64,000 nt of DNA from Colwellia sp. Arc7-635. Lineage in GTDB: Bacteria; Pseudomonadota; Gammaproteobacteria; Enterobacterales; Alteromonadaceae. Positions 46,036-56,434 of this stretch are shown in pieces. The DNA is taken from the NCBI RefSeq assembly GCF_003971255.1, contig NZ_CP034660.1:1736001-1800000 (forward strand). Direction: 5' to 3'. The position numbers were made by a program, and so were the translations under genes. Under the pieces are notes generated by a model. It did not search any database, was not told where the DNA came from, and saw nothing but the letters and a program-made list of their open reading frames with translations. How positions within the stretch are numbered: the first letter of the stretch is position 1; every line of letters starts with the position of its first letter.

Positions 46036-46834
46036 GCATGTAAATTCCGAGAGTATTCTAAGCGTTAAAAACCTAACTAAATCAGTGCAAGTTGAAGATA
46101 AAACGCTGGTTTTACTTCAACAGCTCGATTTAAACGTCGCAGCAGGTGAATCAATTGCTATTGTTGGATCGTCTGGCTCAGGTAAAACAACATTATTATC
46201 TATTTTAGCCGGATTAGACTTACCAAGTTCAGGACAAGTGTATCTTAAAAACCAGCCTTTACACCAGTTTAATGAAGAGCAACGCAGTGAAGTTCGTGCG
46301 CAGCATGTCGGTTTTATATTTCAGCAGTTCTTGTTGATTAACAGCTTAACGGCGCTTGAAAATGTCATGCTACCAGCAGAATTAGCGAACATGCCTGATG
46401 CGCAAACACGTGGCGAGGCGTTACTTGCGCAAGTTGGCTTGGCTGACAGACTGGATCATTACCCGTCTCAACTTTCTGGTGGCGAGCAACAACGTGTGGC
46501 TATTGCTCGGGCATTTATTGCAGAGCCTGATATTTTATTTGCTGATGAGCCAACGGGTAACTTAGATAGTAAGACCGGGCAGCATATTACTGATTTAATT
46601 TTTGATTTGAATGCAAAGCAGGGCACAACGTTAGTGCTGGTAACTCATGATGCAAAATTAGCAGCAAGGTGTCAGCGCCAGGTCGAAATGGACAGCGGTG
46701 TATTAACCGAGGCGGCAACGCCATTAGCTAAAACAACAGAAAAAAATGCTATAGCTGCAGAACTTGCTGATGTTGACAGTCAAAGTGTGCACTTTGATGC
46801 TGATACAGAAACCTCAACGCCACAAGTGGGTTAA
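46034..46834 (+). CDS. ybbA: ABC transporter ATP-binding protein YbbA
   Basis: The ATPase of a MacB/LolD-type ABC complex with YbbP. The 266-aa protein shows Walker A GSSGSGKTT, the Q-loop FQQFLLI, signature LSGGEQQRVAIARAF and Walker B ILFADEPTGNLDS. A 40-residue C-terminal acidic tail is longer than usual. The ATG at 46034 overlaps tesA's start on the other strand; a gtgga stretch serves as weak RBS. ybbP follows two bases after the stop. Confidence 0.93.
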   Translation: MHVNSESILSVKNLTKSVQVEDKTLVLLQQLDLNVAAGESIAIVGSSGSGKTTLLSILAGLDLPSSGQVYLKNQPLHQFNEEQRSEVRAQHVGFIFQQFLLINSLTALENVMLPAELANMPDAQTRGEALLAQVGLADRLDHYPSQLSGGEQQRVAIARAFIAEPDILFADEPTGNLDSKTGQHITDLIFDLNAKQGTTLVLVTHDAKLAARCQRQVEMDSGVLTEAATPLAKTTEKNAIAAELADVDSQSVHFDADTETSTPQVG

Positions 46835-46836
46835 TC

Positions 46837-49437
46837 ATGAGTCGTTTGAATAAAAAATCCTCATCCATGTGGTTCACGCAATCATTGCGTTTGTTGCACC
46901 ATGAGTTACGCCGCGGTGAACTCACCATTATCTTTCTTGCTATTGTACTTGCCGTAGCAACCGTATTTTCATTGACGGGTTTTTCTGGGCAAATTAAACA
47001 TGCCATTGTCGCCAATAGTACCAATACCATTGGCGCTGATCGCGTACTACGTATGTCGTCAGAGGCGGACAGCAGTATTCTTGAAAAAAGTCAGTCATTA
47101 GCACTAAAGTCGGCTCGGAAAATAGAAACTGAATCAATGGCCTTCGCCGGCGATAACATGTTACTTAGTGAGCTTGATGCTGTGTCTGACAGCTACCCTT
47201 TGCGTGGTGAACTGAGAATAAAAACTTCACTTACTCAAACACAAAGCATGATTGCTAACGCGCCAGACGTTGGCTCAGTTTGGGTTGAACCTAGCGTGCT
47301 GAGCCGTTTAGACGTTAACATTGGCGACATTATAGAAATAGGTGTTGCACCGCTTACGATTGCCGGTATTGTCACTGATATTCCTGATCGCTCTTACCGC
47401 GCTTTTATTGCAGGTCCTACGGTGATTTTAAATATTGCCGATATGCCAAAAACTGAACTTATTCAACCCGGTAGTCGCATTACTTATAAATACTTGTTTG
47501 CTGGCGATACCGACGCGATTGAAACATTTGAAAGCTGGATAAAGCCACAAATTAACGAAGCACAACGTTGGTATGACGCTAAAGCAGCACAAAATCGTTT
47601 ATCGAGAATATTAGATACCGCAGAGAAGTTTCTCTCGTTGGCGAGTATGTTGGGTATTGTTTTAGCGGCTGTAGCTGTCGCTGTGGCGAGTCGTCGTTAT
47701 GGTCAACGTCATCAATCAACGGTATCAGTATTTAAAGCTCTTGGCGCTTCTATTTCTCATGTTAGAAAACTTTATTGCCTACATTGGACTTTATTAAGCT
47801 TTATCAGTATTGCGGTAGGATTACTAGTTGGTTACGGGTTAATGCTACTTGGGGTAAATGCCATTGCGAGCTATTTATCTTTGGATGACGCACCATTGAC
47901 CTTTGTGCCATTTTTAACGGCAATATTTACTGGATTATTGTGCGCCATCGCTTTTGCTATCCACCCGATTATGACGCTAGTGCAAAGCTCACCATTAAAT
48001 GTTATCCGCGGTTTTAGCCAAGAGAAAGTTGCACGTTTTGGTTGGCACCAGTTGCCGCCAGTATTAGCTTTATTTTTATTGTTGTTTATTTTTAGTCAAG
48101 ATCTCGTCATGAGTGCGGCTTTATTACTCGGTGGCGTGATAGTTTCTTTTATTTTATTGTTGTTTGGTCGCGGTTTGATGAGTGCAGGACGCAGTGTTGG
48201 CACTAAAGCTGGAAAGTCTTGGCATTTAGCGTTAGCAAACTTAAAACGTCGTGCCAGCGAAAACAGCGTACAGCTGGTCAGCTTTACTATTGCAATAAAG
48301 CTATTGCTGCTAATCACAGTAATGAAAAGTTCGATATTGTCGGAATGGGAACAACAATTCCCAGAAGATACACCTAATCATTATTTGATTAATATTACCA
48401 ATGATCAAATCGAGCCGTTAAAGCAGTTTGCTCAAGAGCACAATATTGCTAATCAAGGCTTTTATAGTATTTATCGTGGTCGTTTGTCAGCAATAAATGG
48501 TGAAAAAACGGTAAAAGACGATGATGCTAGTAACGAGCAAAATGCTGAAGGAAGTGCAGAGCAAAGTACAGAGCAAAACGCAGAAACCAAAAAAGACAAA
48601 TCAAAAAGTAGCGAACGCCAAGGTCGACAAGGCATAGGGCGAGAGTTAGGTCTTACTTGGCGAGCCGATTTACCACCAGATAATGAGATAATAGCAGGCA
48701 GTTGGTGGCAAGCTGATGATAGTAAAGGTCAAATATCGATTGAAAGCGGCGTTGCTGAACGCTTAGACATTAAATTAGGCGATGAGCTAACCTTTACCAT
48801 TGGGTCAGATGAGTTTAGTGTCCCGGTCACGAGCATCCGTGAAGTAAACTGGCAAAGTCGTCAATTGAATTTCTTTATGATTTTCAATCAAGCGGTGTTA
48901 GAGAAGTTTCCAACCACCGCTATTTCAGCTTGGTCGGTATCAGATCAAGACCGTGATTTAGTCTATCGCTTTATGGCTAATTATCCGACCATTACCTTAA
49001 TGGATTTTGCCGCTATTATGGAACAGCTTAATGGTATAATTGAGCAAGTGTCTGTCGCGATACAGCTAATTCTTATTCTGGTTGTTCTTGCCGGCTGCTT
49101 GGTCTTAATTGCTCAAGTACAAGCCAGTATGGAAGAAAGAGAGCGTGAACTGGCCATATTAAGAACCTTAGGTGCTAAAGGCAGTTTACTTCGAAACAGT
49201 GTGCTGTATGAGTTTGTCGCCTTAGGTGCCATTGCTGGTTTAATGGCAAGTATCGGTATGGAAATCGCCGTTTATATTTTGCAAAGCCAAGTATTCAACA
49301 TGGCAGGCAGTTTCCATTTTCAATATTGGTTAGTCGGTATTGGTGCAGGTGCATTTTTTGTTGGCACTATTGGCATGCTTAGCTGTTGGCGTTTATTGAA
49401 CTTATCAAGCGTGACTTTGATTCGACGTACGATGTAA
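46837..49437 (+). CDS. ybbP: ABC transporter permease YbbP (FtsX type)
   Basis: A large inner-membrane protein (866 aa) with two FtsX domains and ten predicted helices, partner of YbbA. In related systems it is thought to act with TesA in lipid or lipoprotein turnover (inference). A first helix (IIFLAIVLAVATVFSLTG), central helix groups, and the last pair (LEFVALGAIAGLMASIGMEI region) are visible. An inserted Asn/Glu/Lys/Ser-rich stretch (about 48515-48640) in the second periplasmic domain seems lineage specific. Terminator at 49538. Confidence 0.92.
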   Translation: MSRLNKKSSSMWFTQSLRLLHHELRRGELTIIFLAIVLAVATVFSLTGFSGQIKHAIVANSTNTIGADRVLRMSSEADSSILEKSQSLALKSARKIETESMAFAGDNMLLSELDAVSDSYPLRGELRIKTSLTQTQSMIANAPDVGSVWVEPSVLSRLDVNIGDIIEIGVAPLTIAGIVTDIPDRSYRAFIAGPTVILNIADMPKTELIQPGSRITYKYLFAGDTDAIETFESWIKPQINEAQRWYDAKAAQNRLSRILDTAEKFLSLASMLGIVLAAVAVAVASRRYGQRHQSTVSVFKALGASISHVRKLYCLHWTLLSFISIAVGLLVGYGLMLLGVNAIASYLSLDDAPLTFVPFLTAIFTGLLCAIAFAIHPIMTLVQSSPLNVIRGFSQEKVARFGWHQLPPVLALFLLLFIFSQDLVMSAALLLGGVIVSFILLLFGRGLMSAGRSVGTKAGKSWHLALANLKRRASENSVQLVSFTIAIKLLLLITVMKSSILSEWEQQFPEDTPNHYLINITNDQIEPLKQFAQEHNIANQGFYSIYRGRLSAINGEKTVKDDDASNEQNAEGSAEQSTEQNAETKKDKSKSSERQGRQGIGRELGLTWRADLPPDNEIIAGSWWQADDSKGQISIESGVAERLDIKLGDELTFTIGSDEFSVPVTSIREVNWQSRQLNFFMIFNQAVLEKFPTTAISAWSVSDQDRDLVYRFMANYPTITLMDFAAIMEQLNGIIEQVSVAIQLILILVVLAGCLVLIAQVQASMEERERELAILRTLGAKGSLLRNSVLYEFVALGAIAGLMASIGMEIAVYILQSQVFNMAGSFHFQYWLVGIGAGAFFVGTIGMLSCWRLLNLSSVTLIRRTM

Positions 49438-49537
49438 ATTGTTGCTAACTTGTTAGCCAATCGTATCTAGTTTGAACACTATTGGGCTGTTAACACTAAC
49501 GAGCATGATATAAAATCAGTATAGTTTTAATAACTTA

Positions 49538-49575
49538 CCCCCTAGCATTGATTCATAGTGCTATGGGGTTTATTT
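49538..49575 (+). terminator. Rho-independent terminator of ybbA-ybbP
   Basis: A 10-bp stem with one mismatch (ccccctagca against tgctatgggg, arms 49538-49547 and 49559-49568), then tttattt. Confidence 0.75.
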
Positions 49576-49688
49576 AATTAGATGACTATTTAAATAAAAA
49601 AATCAAACAAATGTATTATTTTAAGTAAACATATTCTTTATCCAAGCAAATCTGCTCTAAAAAATGTGTGTTTATAAAGGGTTCATAT

Positions 49689-50720
49689 ATGGTTTTACAA
49701 GGAAAGACTGACGGCGCGGTGAAGTTTCTATTAGTCACAGCAGCATTATTTGTCGTGTTGGCAGGCATAAAAACAGCGGCAACATTATTAGTGCCTTTTT
49801 TACTCTCGGCATTCATCGCTATTATTTGTAATCCGCTGGTCGTTAAGGCCGCAAAATACAAAATACCTAAGCCAATAGCGGTTATTTTTGTCATCGTTAT
49901 TTTTGTTTCTATTGCTTTATCGCTGGCCGGTTTAGTCGGTAACTCGTTAAATGAGCTCTCTGAGCTTATTCCAGAGTATCGCGCGCAGTTACAAGAACAA
50001 TTTGTCTGGCTGACTCAGCAACTTGATGCCTACAATATCAAAATATCATCAGATTTGTTGATTGAATACTTTGACCCTTCTGCAGCCATGGGCCTAGCTG
50101 CCAATATGCTAAGTGGTTTAGGTGGCGTGATGGCTAATTTATTTTTAATTATTATCACCGTTATTTTTATGTTGTTTGAAGCGTCATCGGTGCCACATAA
50201 ATTGCATTTGGCTCTTGACGATCCACAAGCGCGATTAAAGCAAATTGACCGATTTTTAACATCGGTGAATAACTATCTCGCCATTAAAACCTTAGTCAGT
50301 ATTGCCACCGGCGTTATTGTTTCAGTTATGTTGTGGGCCTTTGGTTTAGATTTTTTCTTATTGTGGGGCGTATTAGCTTTTTTACTTAATTACATCCCTA
50401 ATATCGGTTCAATTATCGCCGCCGTACCTGCTATGTCATTAGCACTATTACAATTAGGACCTGCAGCCGCTGGTTTTATTGGCTTAGGATATTTAACCAT
50501 AAACACTGTAATGGGTAATGTGGTTGAACCTCGCTATTTAGGTCGAGGTCTTGGCCTTTCAACCTTAGTGGTATTCATTTCATTAATATTTTGGGGCTGG
50601 TTATTAGGTACTGTTGGTATGCTGTTGTCAGTGCCATTGACTATGATCATCAAAATAGCGCTAGAAAACTCAGCTGAAGGTAATTGGTTTGCGGTGTTAT
50701 TATCAAGTGAAGAAGGTTAG
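49689..50720 (+). CDS. AI-2E family transporter (PerM/YdiK type)
   Basis: A 343-aa inner-membrane protein with seven or eight helices of the AI-2E transporter family (PF01594-type), whose members include autoinducer-2 exporters and Na+/H+ antiporters. The ATG at 49689 is chosen because aaagg is eight bases upstream and the helix begins shortly after (KFLLVTAALFVVLAGI); a GTG at 49668 adds seven residues. Typical motif: YIPNIGSIIAAVPA and the C-terminal NTVMGNVVEPRYLGRGLGLS. Actual substrate is unknown. Confidence 0.88.
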   Translation: MVLQGKTDGAVKFLLVTAALFVVLAGIKTAATLLVPFLLSAFIAIICNPLVVKAAKYKIPKPIAVIFVIVIFVSIALSLAGLVGNSLNELSELIPEYRAQLQEQFVWLTQQLDAYNIKISSDLLIEYFDPSAAMGLAANMLSGLGGVMANLFLIIITVIFMLFEASSVPHKLHLALDDPQARLKQIDRFLTSVNNYLAIKTLVSIATGVIVSVMLWAFGLDFFLLWGVLAFLLNYIPNIGSIIAAVPAMSLALLQLGPAAAGFIGLGYLTINTVMGNVVEPRYLGRGLGLSTLVVFISLIFWGWLLGTVGMLLSVPLTMIIKIALENSAEGNWFAVLLSSEEG

Positions 50721-50860
50721 ATTTTGATTTGTTCTAAATTTTATTTGGAATAATAATTTTTTATTAAAAATTTTAGCTCTATGTGTGCTGTTCTATTCGC
50801 TCATAGAGCTACAGTAATACCAAATATTTGATCAGTATTAAGTTAAGTTATCATTGATAC

Positions 50861-51070
50861 TTATTGCTCATTTCGAAATTCTAATATATCGCCGGGTTGG
50901 CAATCGAGATATCGACAAATGCTGGCAAGTGTTTCGAACCGCACTCCTTTAACTTTCCCGCGCTTTAGTAATGATAAGTTAGCTTCAGTGATACCGATAA
51001 CTTTAGCTAACTCTTTAGAGCTAACTTTTCTAATTGCCATCATCACATCTAAATTCACAATAATTTCCAT
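50861..51070 (-). CDS. YozG-like Cro/C1-type transcriptional regulator
   Basis: A 69-aa helix-turn-helix protein with SKELAKVIGITEANLSLLKRGK as the DNA-binding unit and the frequently seen ending CRYLDCQPGDILEF. It overlaps no gene but starts just three bases after the DUF2975 gene, the usual pair. It probably controls its own operon (inference). Confidence 0.87.
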   Translation of the reverse strand: MEIIVNLDVMMAIRKVSSKELAKVIGITEANLSLLKRGKVKGVRFETLASICRYLDCQPGDILEFRNEQ

Positions 51071-51073
51071 AAC

Positions 51074-51589
51074 TTAAACAAACTCTTTATTTTCAGCGTC
51101 AATTTCTTTAGCGGCTTTCAGCAAATACACGATAACCAGCATTAATAATATGGTCGTTATGTTACCAAAGTCGATAGACACTTCAATGTGAGCTGAGCCG
51201 TGTAGGTTTCGATAGTAATAACCAACAGCGAGAGTTTCAACAATATCGATGATTAAATCAAATAATTTTATCCATACCAACCATAAATAACAACGCATAG
51301 CTTGGGGACCAAAAAACAGACCATTTTGGTAATAACTTAAGAGTCGTTGTAGCCAATATACGCCAATAATAAACATCAAAAAAGATGGGAGTTTAAAAGC
51401 TAGCAATAATATTCTGCTGACAGATGAGTCTTGCCAAAGTTGCATATATAAGGCATCGCCACTAAAGCGCATGTCACCATATGCTACATAGGCATAAATT
51501 AGATAAGCTATCACGATGGCTGCGCCTATTAGCACTAGCATTCGAAAAATACTGCTGATATTCATCAGTTTTTGGATGTTTGCGTTCAT
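51074..51589 (-). CDS. DUF2975 membrane protein
   Basis: A 171-aa protein with four predicted membrane helices (about residues 13-33, 56-78, 95-125 and 147-165), typical of DUF2975. Such proteins often occur with a small YozG-like HTH gene, as here. The function is unknown; the pair is thought to be a membrane-linked regulator. The upstream side is AT-rich, with the promoter likely in the 165-base gap before the S9 peptidase gene. Confidence 0.85.
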   Translation of the reverse strand: MNANIQKLMNISSIFRMLVLIGAAIVIAYLIYAYVAYGDMRFSGDALYMQLWQDSSVSRILLLAFKLPSFLMFIIGVYWLQRLLSYYQNGLFFGPQAMRCYLWLVWIKLFDLIIDIVETLAVGYYYRNLHGSAHIEVSIDFGNITTILLMLVIVYLLKAAKEIDAENKEFV

Positions 51590-51754
51590 TATATTTACGT
51601 TTTTTTTGATTTTTCAAATTGTATCACACAATAATTAAATACTGTTATTTAATTATTAATTATCGTTTTACAGAAAGTATTTGATGCTATATGATGTTTT
51701 TGAATCTTGTGGCAAGTTCTCATTGCCCTGTTAAAAATACTATAAGGACTAAAA

Positions 51755-53799
51755 ATGCTAACAAAGATATTATTACCCAGTGTGCTATTCGGCCTGTTGT
51801 CTAGTACTTTGGCTATCACAGGATGTAGCCAAATCAGCCAAACTAAAATCGCACAGCTGGTCATTGAAAGACCATTGATACCCGTGGAAGCATTTTTCGA
51901 TGAAAAAGCCATTAGTAACGTTAGTTTGTCACCAAATGGCAAATGGATTGCGTTTTTTAAGGAATTTGATGGTGCTAAAAATATATTCTTAGTAGCTGAG
52001 AATAAAGGGTTAAATGAAGCGTTTTCAATAACTCAATCAAATGATCCCATTGTTAGTTTTCAATGGGCAGAAACGGGTACCGAATTGTTTTTTCTTAAAG
52101 ATGAAGGAGGAACAGAAAACACTCAAATTTATCACTTAGATTTTTCTGCAGACAATCCAAAAACAAGTGTCAGTATTAAAGCATTAACTCATAATTCAAA
52201 TGTACAATATCAGCTGCTTGAACAGGCTAAAGCCGTGCCTAGTCGGCTCGTTGTAATGTCAAATCAAGATAACGCTGAACAAATGGATGTTTATCATTTA
52301 AATACATCATCAAGTGAACTCAAGAGGGTTGCTGAAAATCACTTAGGCTTTAGCCAGTTTGAATTAAATCATATTGGTACGCCGGTGATAGCTGTCAGTA
52401 GTAATCCGGATAATAGCAATACTTTATATATTAATGATAAAGGTGACTGGAAGTCGATATTTAAAAGTAAGTTTGGCGAAAATATTGATGTCTTAAAATA
52501 CGATGAAGTTAATCATCAAATTTATGTACGCGCAAATATCCAAGGAAGAGATAAGCAAGAATTATTGCGCCTAGATTTGTTAACTAATATTTTTCATTTA
52601 ATACATAAAGATCCTAATAATCAGTCTGATGTCTATGATGTTCAGTTTAATGATGATGCTCAACCAATCGCGGTATCATATTATGGTGGCCAACTACGGA
52701 CTTATCCGTTAAATGATAATTTTGCTCAGCATTGGGAAAAAATAAATCAATATTTTGGAAACGATGTTGAGATCACCATTCAATCAATAAATGAAAAGAC
52801 CCAGCAGTGGCAGTTACATGTAGCGAGTGATGTAAGTATGGGGAGTGATCACCGCTACAACGCGAAAACAGAAGAGTTTCAAGCTTTACTTGTTCAAGAA
52901 CCTGCAATTGCTGAAAATTTATTATCGAAACGTCAGTCGATCACTTATCAGGCTAGAGATGGTGTGATGATTCAAGCGTATCTCACTTTACCTAAAGAGC
53001 AAGACAAAGTACTACCAACTATAATTTTACCCCATGGCGGCCCTTGGGCACGAGATTATTGGACCTTAAATTCTGGTTACTTTAATCCTATTGCTCAGTT
53101 ACTCGCAAATCGCGGCTATGCCGTATTACAGCCCAATTTTCGTGCATCAACAGGCTTTGGTAAACGCTTTATTAATCTAGGTAATAAAAACTGGGGTACC
53201 GGTACTATGCAGCATGATCTAACTGACGGGGTAAACTACCTTATTGAACAAGGTATTGCTGATAAAGCCAGGGTAGGTATTATGGGGCTTCTTATGGTGG
53301 ATATGCCACACTCGCAGGTATCACTTTCACGCCAGATCTCTATAAAGCCGCTGTGTCTTATGTTGGACCATCAAGTTTAATCACTCTATTAGAAGCATTT
53401 CCTGCACATTATCGCCCCTATTTAGGACAATTTTATAGCGCCGTTGGTGATCCGCTAAATGAAGCTGATAGAGTTGATATGAAGGCCCGATCGCCAATTA
53501 ATTTTGTTGACGTTATTAAAACGCCATTATTGCTAGTTCAAGGTGCAAATGATCCAAGAGTCACGAAGGTAGAAGCTGATAATATTGCCAGAGTCATGAA
53601 AGGAAAAAATATGCCGGTAGAGTATATTTTGGCTACGGACGAAGGACATGGATTTCAAAAGCGTATTAATAAGCTGAGCTATGTTGTTGCGATGGAACAC
53701 TTTTTTGCTAAGCATTTAGGAGGACGGAAAAGCACTGACGTACCGCAAGCTATCGAACAACACTTAAATACTTTGAAAGTTGATATAAATAAGCTCTAG
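51755..53799 (+). pseudogene. S9 prolyl-oligopeptidase-family lipoprotein, interrupted by a 1-base shift
   Basis: Two adjoining frames make up one S9 peptidase. Frame one (from ATG 51755) has a lipoprotein signal (lipobox ITGC), a beta-propeller domain and the first part of the alpha/beta hydrolase (PTIILPHGGPWARD). The nucleophile elbow should read G-A-S-Y-G-G but a base is missing in gggg at 53284-53287, so the frame changes to MVDMPHSQ. The other frame then continues SYGGYATLAG, with Asp in QGANDPRV and His in DEGHGFQK. Restoring one G gives an ordinary 681-aa enzyme. It could be a real null allele, a sequencing error or, less likely, programmed frameshifting. Confidence 0.85.
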
Positions 53800-54016
53800 T
53801 GTGCACTAAATTCTAATGATTAGTGCAGGAAAGCTAAAGTAATATAAATAGATTCATAAATAGATATTTACTGTGTAATTCGTGTAATTTAACGTAAAGC
53901 TCGTAAATGTCATTTATGATTTTATGGCGAGTGTTATGTTCTTGAAAATTTACCATTGGAAATTGCTAGCTTTAATTCTCTACAGCTTTTGACGGGATGT
54001 GTTTTAGTGTTAATTT

Positions 54017-54593
54017 GTGGAAATATATCATGACAAAATTTTAGTAAAAAATATTATTATCACAACAACACTAAAGGGGAGTTTACTTCACTTTTTTATG
54101 AGGAAAAATCAAATTGATACTGACTTGGTCATGCGTACTTTGTATGATAGTGAGCTATTTTATGATTTTTTAAAAGTCATTTTAGATGAGAAAGAACTTC
54201 ATTCATACGCTGACGATTGTTCTTCAATTAACTTACATTATGCCAGTGAAAGGCAAGAGCTCGGCTAGCATTTTGATCATTTATCTTTTGCTGCCACTTT
54301 ATTGTTCCAAAAGCCTGAGGGGGAGGGGAATTTCAATATGTCCGAGATGTTCGTAATGCCGACCCAGAAAAAATGAGTTTTTCTGGGCTTGAAAAGTACT
54401 TGTCGGCGACATTAAACCAAACTAGCTTGCGATAACACCTAGAGCCTTAATCTTGTTTCGGGGACGAAATGCCATTCACCGAGTGACCACTAGCATTGGC
54501 GATATCACTAGAATGATGGTGGTACTTGAATATAACAATAAATCCGGATTTGCACTTTCCGCTTCTGCTTGTAAAACATTTTACGGTAAATAA
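54017..54593 (+). pseudogene. Degraded HalD/ArpA-like 2OG-Fe(II) oxygenase
   Basis: The translation in three frames gives parts of one oxygenase. Frame 1 (from about 54090) reads YDSELFYDFLKVILDEKE, YADDCSSINLHYASERQELG, then TAG (54266-54268), then HFDHLSFAATLLFQKPEG. The TAG stands where the family has Trp, so it looks like TGG to TAG just before the iron-binding HxD. After one shift near 54315-54330 the reading is GGEFQYVRDVRNADPEKM; after another near 54430 it is ALILFRGRNAIHRVT and ALSASACKTFYGK, ending at TAA. One nonsense and two frameshift changes are present. The N-terminal part is absent or unrecognisable. Confidence 0.75.
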
Positions 54594-54717
54594 AACCAGT
54601 GAACGGCATCAGCGAGCTATATCAATGAAAACAATTTACTGCACCAATAAACTACACCAATGGGCTGCACAGTGAATAATAAGAATAATTACATGGCGAC
54701 ATCATGCTGAGAAAAAT

Positions 54718-56163
54718 ATGTTTAGAAAAAAAATAACGTTTCACCCAGAACTTAAAATAGTCCTGTCTATATTATTAATCGCTGTCGCTTATATGGGGTA
54801 TGAATCACTGAATTCGAATTCAGCTATGCTTAATGCCGTGCTAGGCTCTATCTCATTGATGCTAAGCTTGAGTCTACTGCGGGTTAATGTTGTGGTGTCG
54901 CTGCTTTTATCATCTTTGTTTGCTGGTGTTGTTGGTGGACTCAATATTGCTGACACCATTGATGCTTTTAATAGCGGTATAGGCTCAGGTGGGAAAACGG
55001 CCTTAAGTTATGCTTTGCTAGGAGCCTTTGCTGCTACTATTTCTAAATCTGGCTTGCCAGCTATGTTCGCCAGTAAAGTGACTAAAAACCTCAATAATGT
55101 TGTTAATGCGAGCCAAACCAGAAAAATTAAATATTCGGTGTTAGCATTTTTATTATTAGCGGCATTTTCATCACAAAACATTGTGCCGATACATATCGCC
55201 TTTATTCCTATTCTAGTACCACCTTTGCTGTTTATGATGACTAAAATGCACATTGATCGCAGACTTATCGCGTGTATTTTAACTTTTGGTCTAGTCAGCC
55301 CATATATGTTTCTTCCGGTTGGTTTTGGTGCTATTTTTCTGAATGATATTCTACTCGCAAATATTGAACAAAGCGGTATGGAAGTCGATGGCATCAATGC
55401 CGGTGTAGCAATGCTGATACCTGCATTAGGGATGTTCGTCGGGTTGTTGGTTGCTGTATTTTATAGTTATCGACAAAAACGTGAGTATGATTTAGAAAAG
55501 CTCGAAAAAGTTGAAGGTATTGATGAGGGGAATGAAACACCTTATTGTGGTCGAACGGTTGCCGCTGCGCTGTTTGCTATTGTACTGGCCTTTACTATTC
55601 AGATCACAACCGACTCAATGATTTATGGTGGAATGGCAGGGTATTTAATCTTTTTACTCACCGGAACATTAAAGTGGCAAGACTCAGACGATGTTTTCAC
55701 TCAAGGCATGCGAATGATGGCCATGATAGGTTTTATCATGATAACCGCCGGTGGTTTCGCTGAAGTTTTACGCTCAACAGGCGATATTAGCTCACTTGTC
55801 AGTGCATCGGTGAATATCATGGGTGACAGCAAACCTATTGCAGCACTTTTAATGTTATTAGTTGGGCTTTTTATTACCATTGGAATTGGCTCATCATTTT
55901 CTACCATCCCAATTATTGCCGCTATTTACGTGCCGCTGGCCCTACAATTAAACTTTTCACCTCTGGCCATTGTTGCCTTAGTAGGTACTGCTGCAGCACT
56001 TGGTGATGCAGGCTCACCAGCTTCTGATTCAACATTAGGACCTACAGCCGGTCTTAATATTGATGGTCAACATGATCATATTTGGGATAGCGTAGTACCA
56101 ACGTTTATACATTACAATTTACCCTTGATTGCTTTCGGTTGGATAGCCGCGATGGTGTTATAG
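54718..56163 (+). CDS. Na+/H+ antiporter family protein (YuiF/NhaC-like)
   Basis: A 481-aa inner-membrane protein with 11-12 predicted helices. The glycine- and serine-rich intramembrane segments GIGSSFSTIPIIAAIYVPLA and AAALGDAGSPASDSTLGPTAG are characteristic of the Na+/H+ antiporter-2 family; relatives have also been linked to amino-acid transport, so substrate is not certain. There is a hydrophilic loop (YRQKREYDLEKLEKVEGID) in the middle. The RBS is weak. It stands alone after the broken oxygenase gene. Confidence 0.82.
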   Translation: MFRKKITFHPELKIVLSILLIAVAYMGYESLNSNSAMLNAVLGSISLMLSLSLLRVNVVVSLLLSSLFAGVVGGLNIADTIDAFNSGIGSGGKTALSYALLGAFAATISKSGLPAMFASKVTKNLNNVVNASQTRKIKYSVLAFLLLAAFSSQNIVPIHIAFIPILVPPLLFMMTKMHIDRRLIACILTFGLVSPYMFLPVGFGAIFLNDILLANIEQSGMEVDGINAGVAMLIPALGMFVGLLVAVFYSYRQKREYDLEKLEKVEGIDEGNETPYCGRTVAAALFAIVLAFTIQITTDSMIYGGMAGYLIFLLTGTLKWQDSDDVFTQGMRMMAMIGFIMITAGGFAEVLRSTGDISSLVSASVNIMGDSKPIAALLMLLVGLFITIGIGSSFSTIPIIAAIYVPLALQLNFSPLAIVALVGTAAALGDAGSPASDSTLGPTAGLNIDGQHDHIWDSVVPTFIHYNLPLIAFGWIAAMVL

Positions 56164-56434
56164 CTTAGGACTTTTATTACGCAGCTGTTAGCTAACACTT
56201 ACCTGGTGCTGCGATATTATTTTTGAGATTATGAGGCTTTAACTTCGAGTGTGCGCTAGTGATATTGATAAAATATAAATAGCTTATTTATAAGACGTTT
56301 ATGGTCTGCTAAACATCTTACACTTTCTGACATTAAGCATACGCTAACTGACAATATCGTTACTGAATTACACATCAGCTTTGTTTATTCTGGATTTTAT
56401 AATATTACTGATATCCTGCAGGAGCAAATAAAGC
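56164..56434. other. Short intergenic region, no gene seen
   Basis: About 270 AT-rich bases with several short direct repeats of the type cttataagac but no coding frame or terminator with a T-run. Confidence 0.3.

Noticed and set aside
50861-51589. Toxin-antitoxin pair (HTH plus membrane protein)
   Set aside because: The two genes match the well-known YozG-like/DUF2975 pairing; neither resembles a toxin family.
53284-53290. Programmed ribosomal frameshift in the S9 peptidase
   Set aside because: There is no slippery heptamer or clear downstream stimulatory structure, and S9 peptidases are not known to use one; mutation or sequencing error is more likely.
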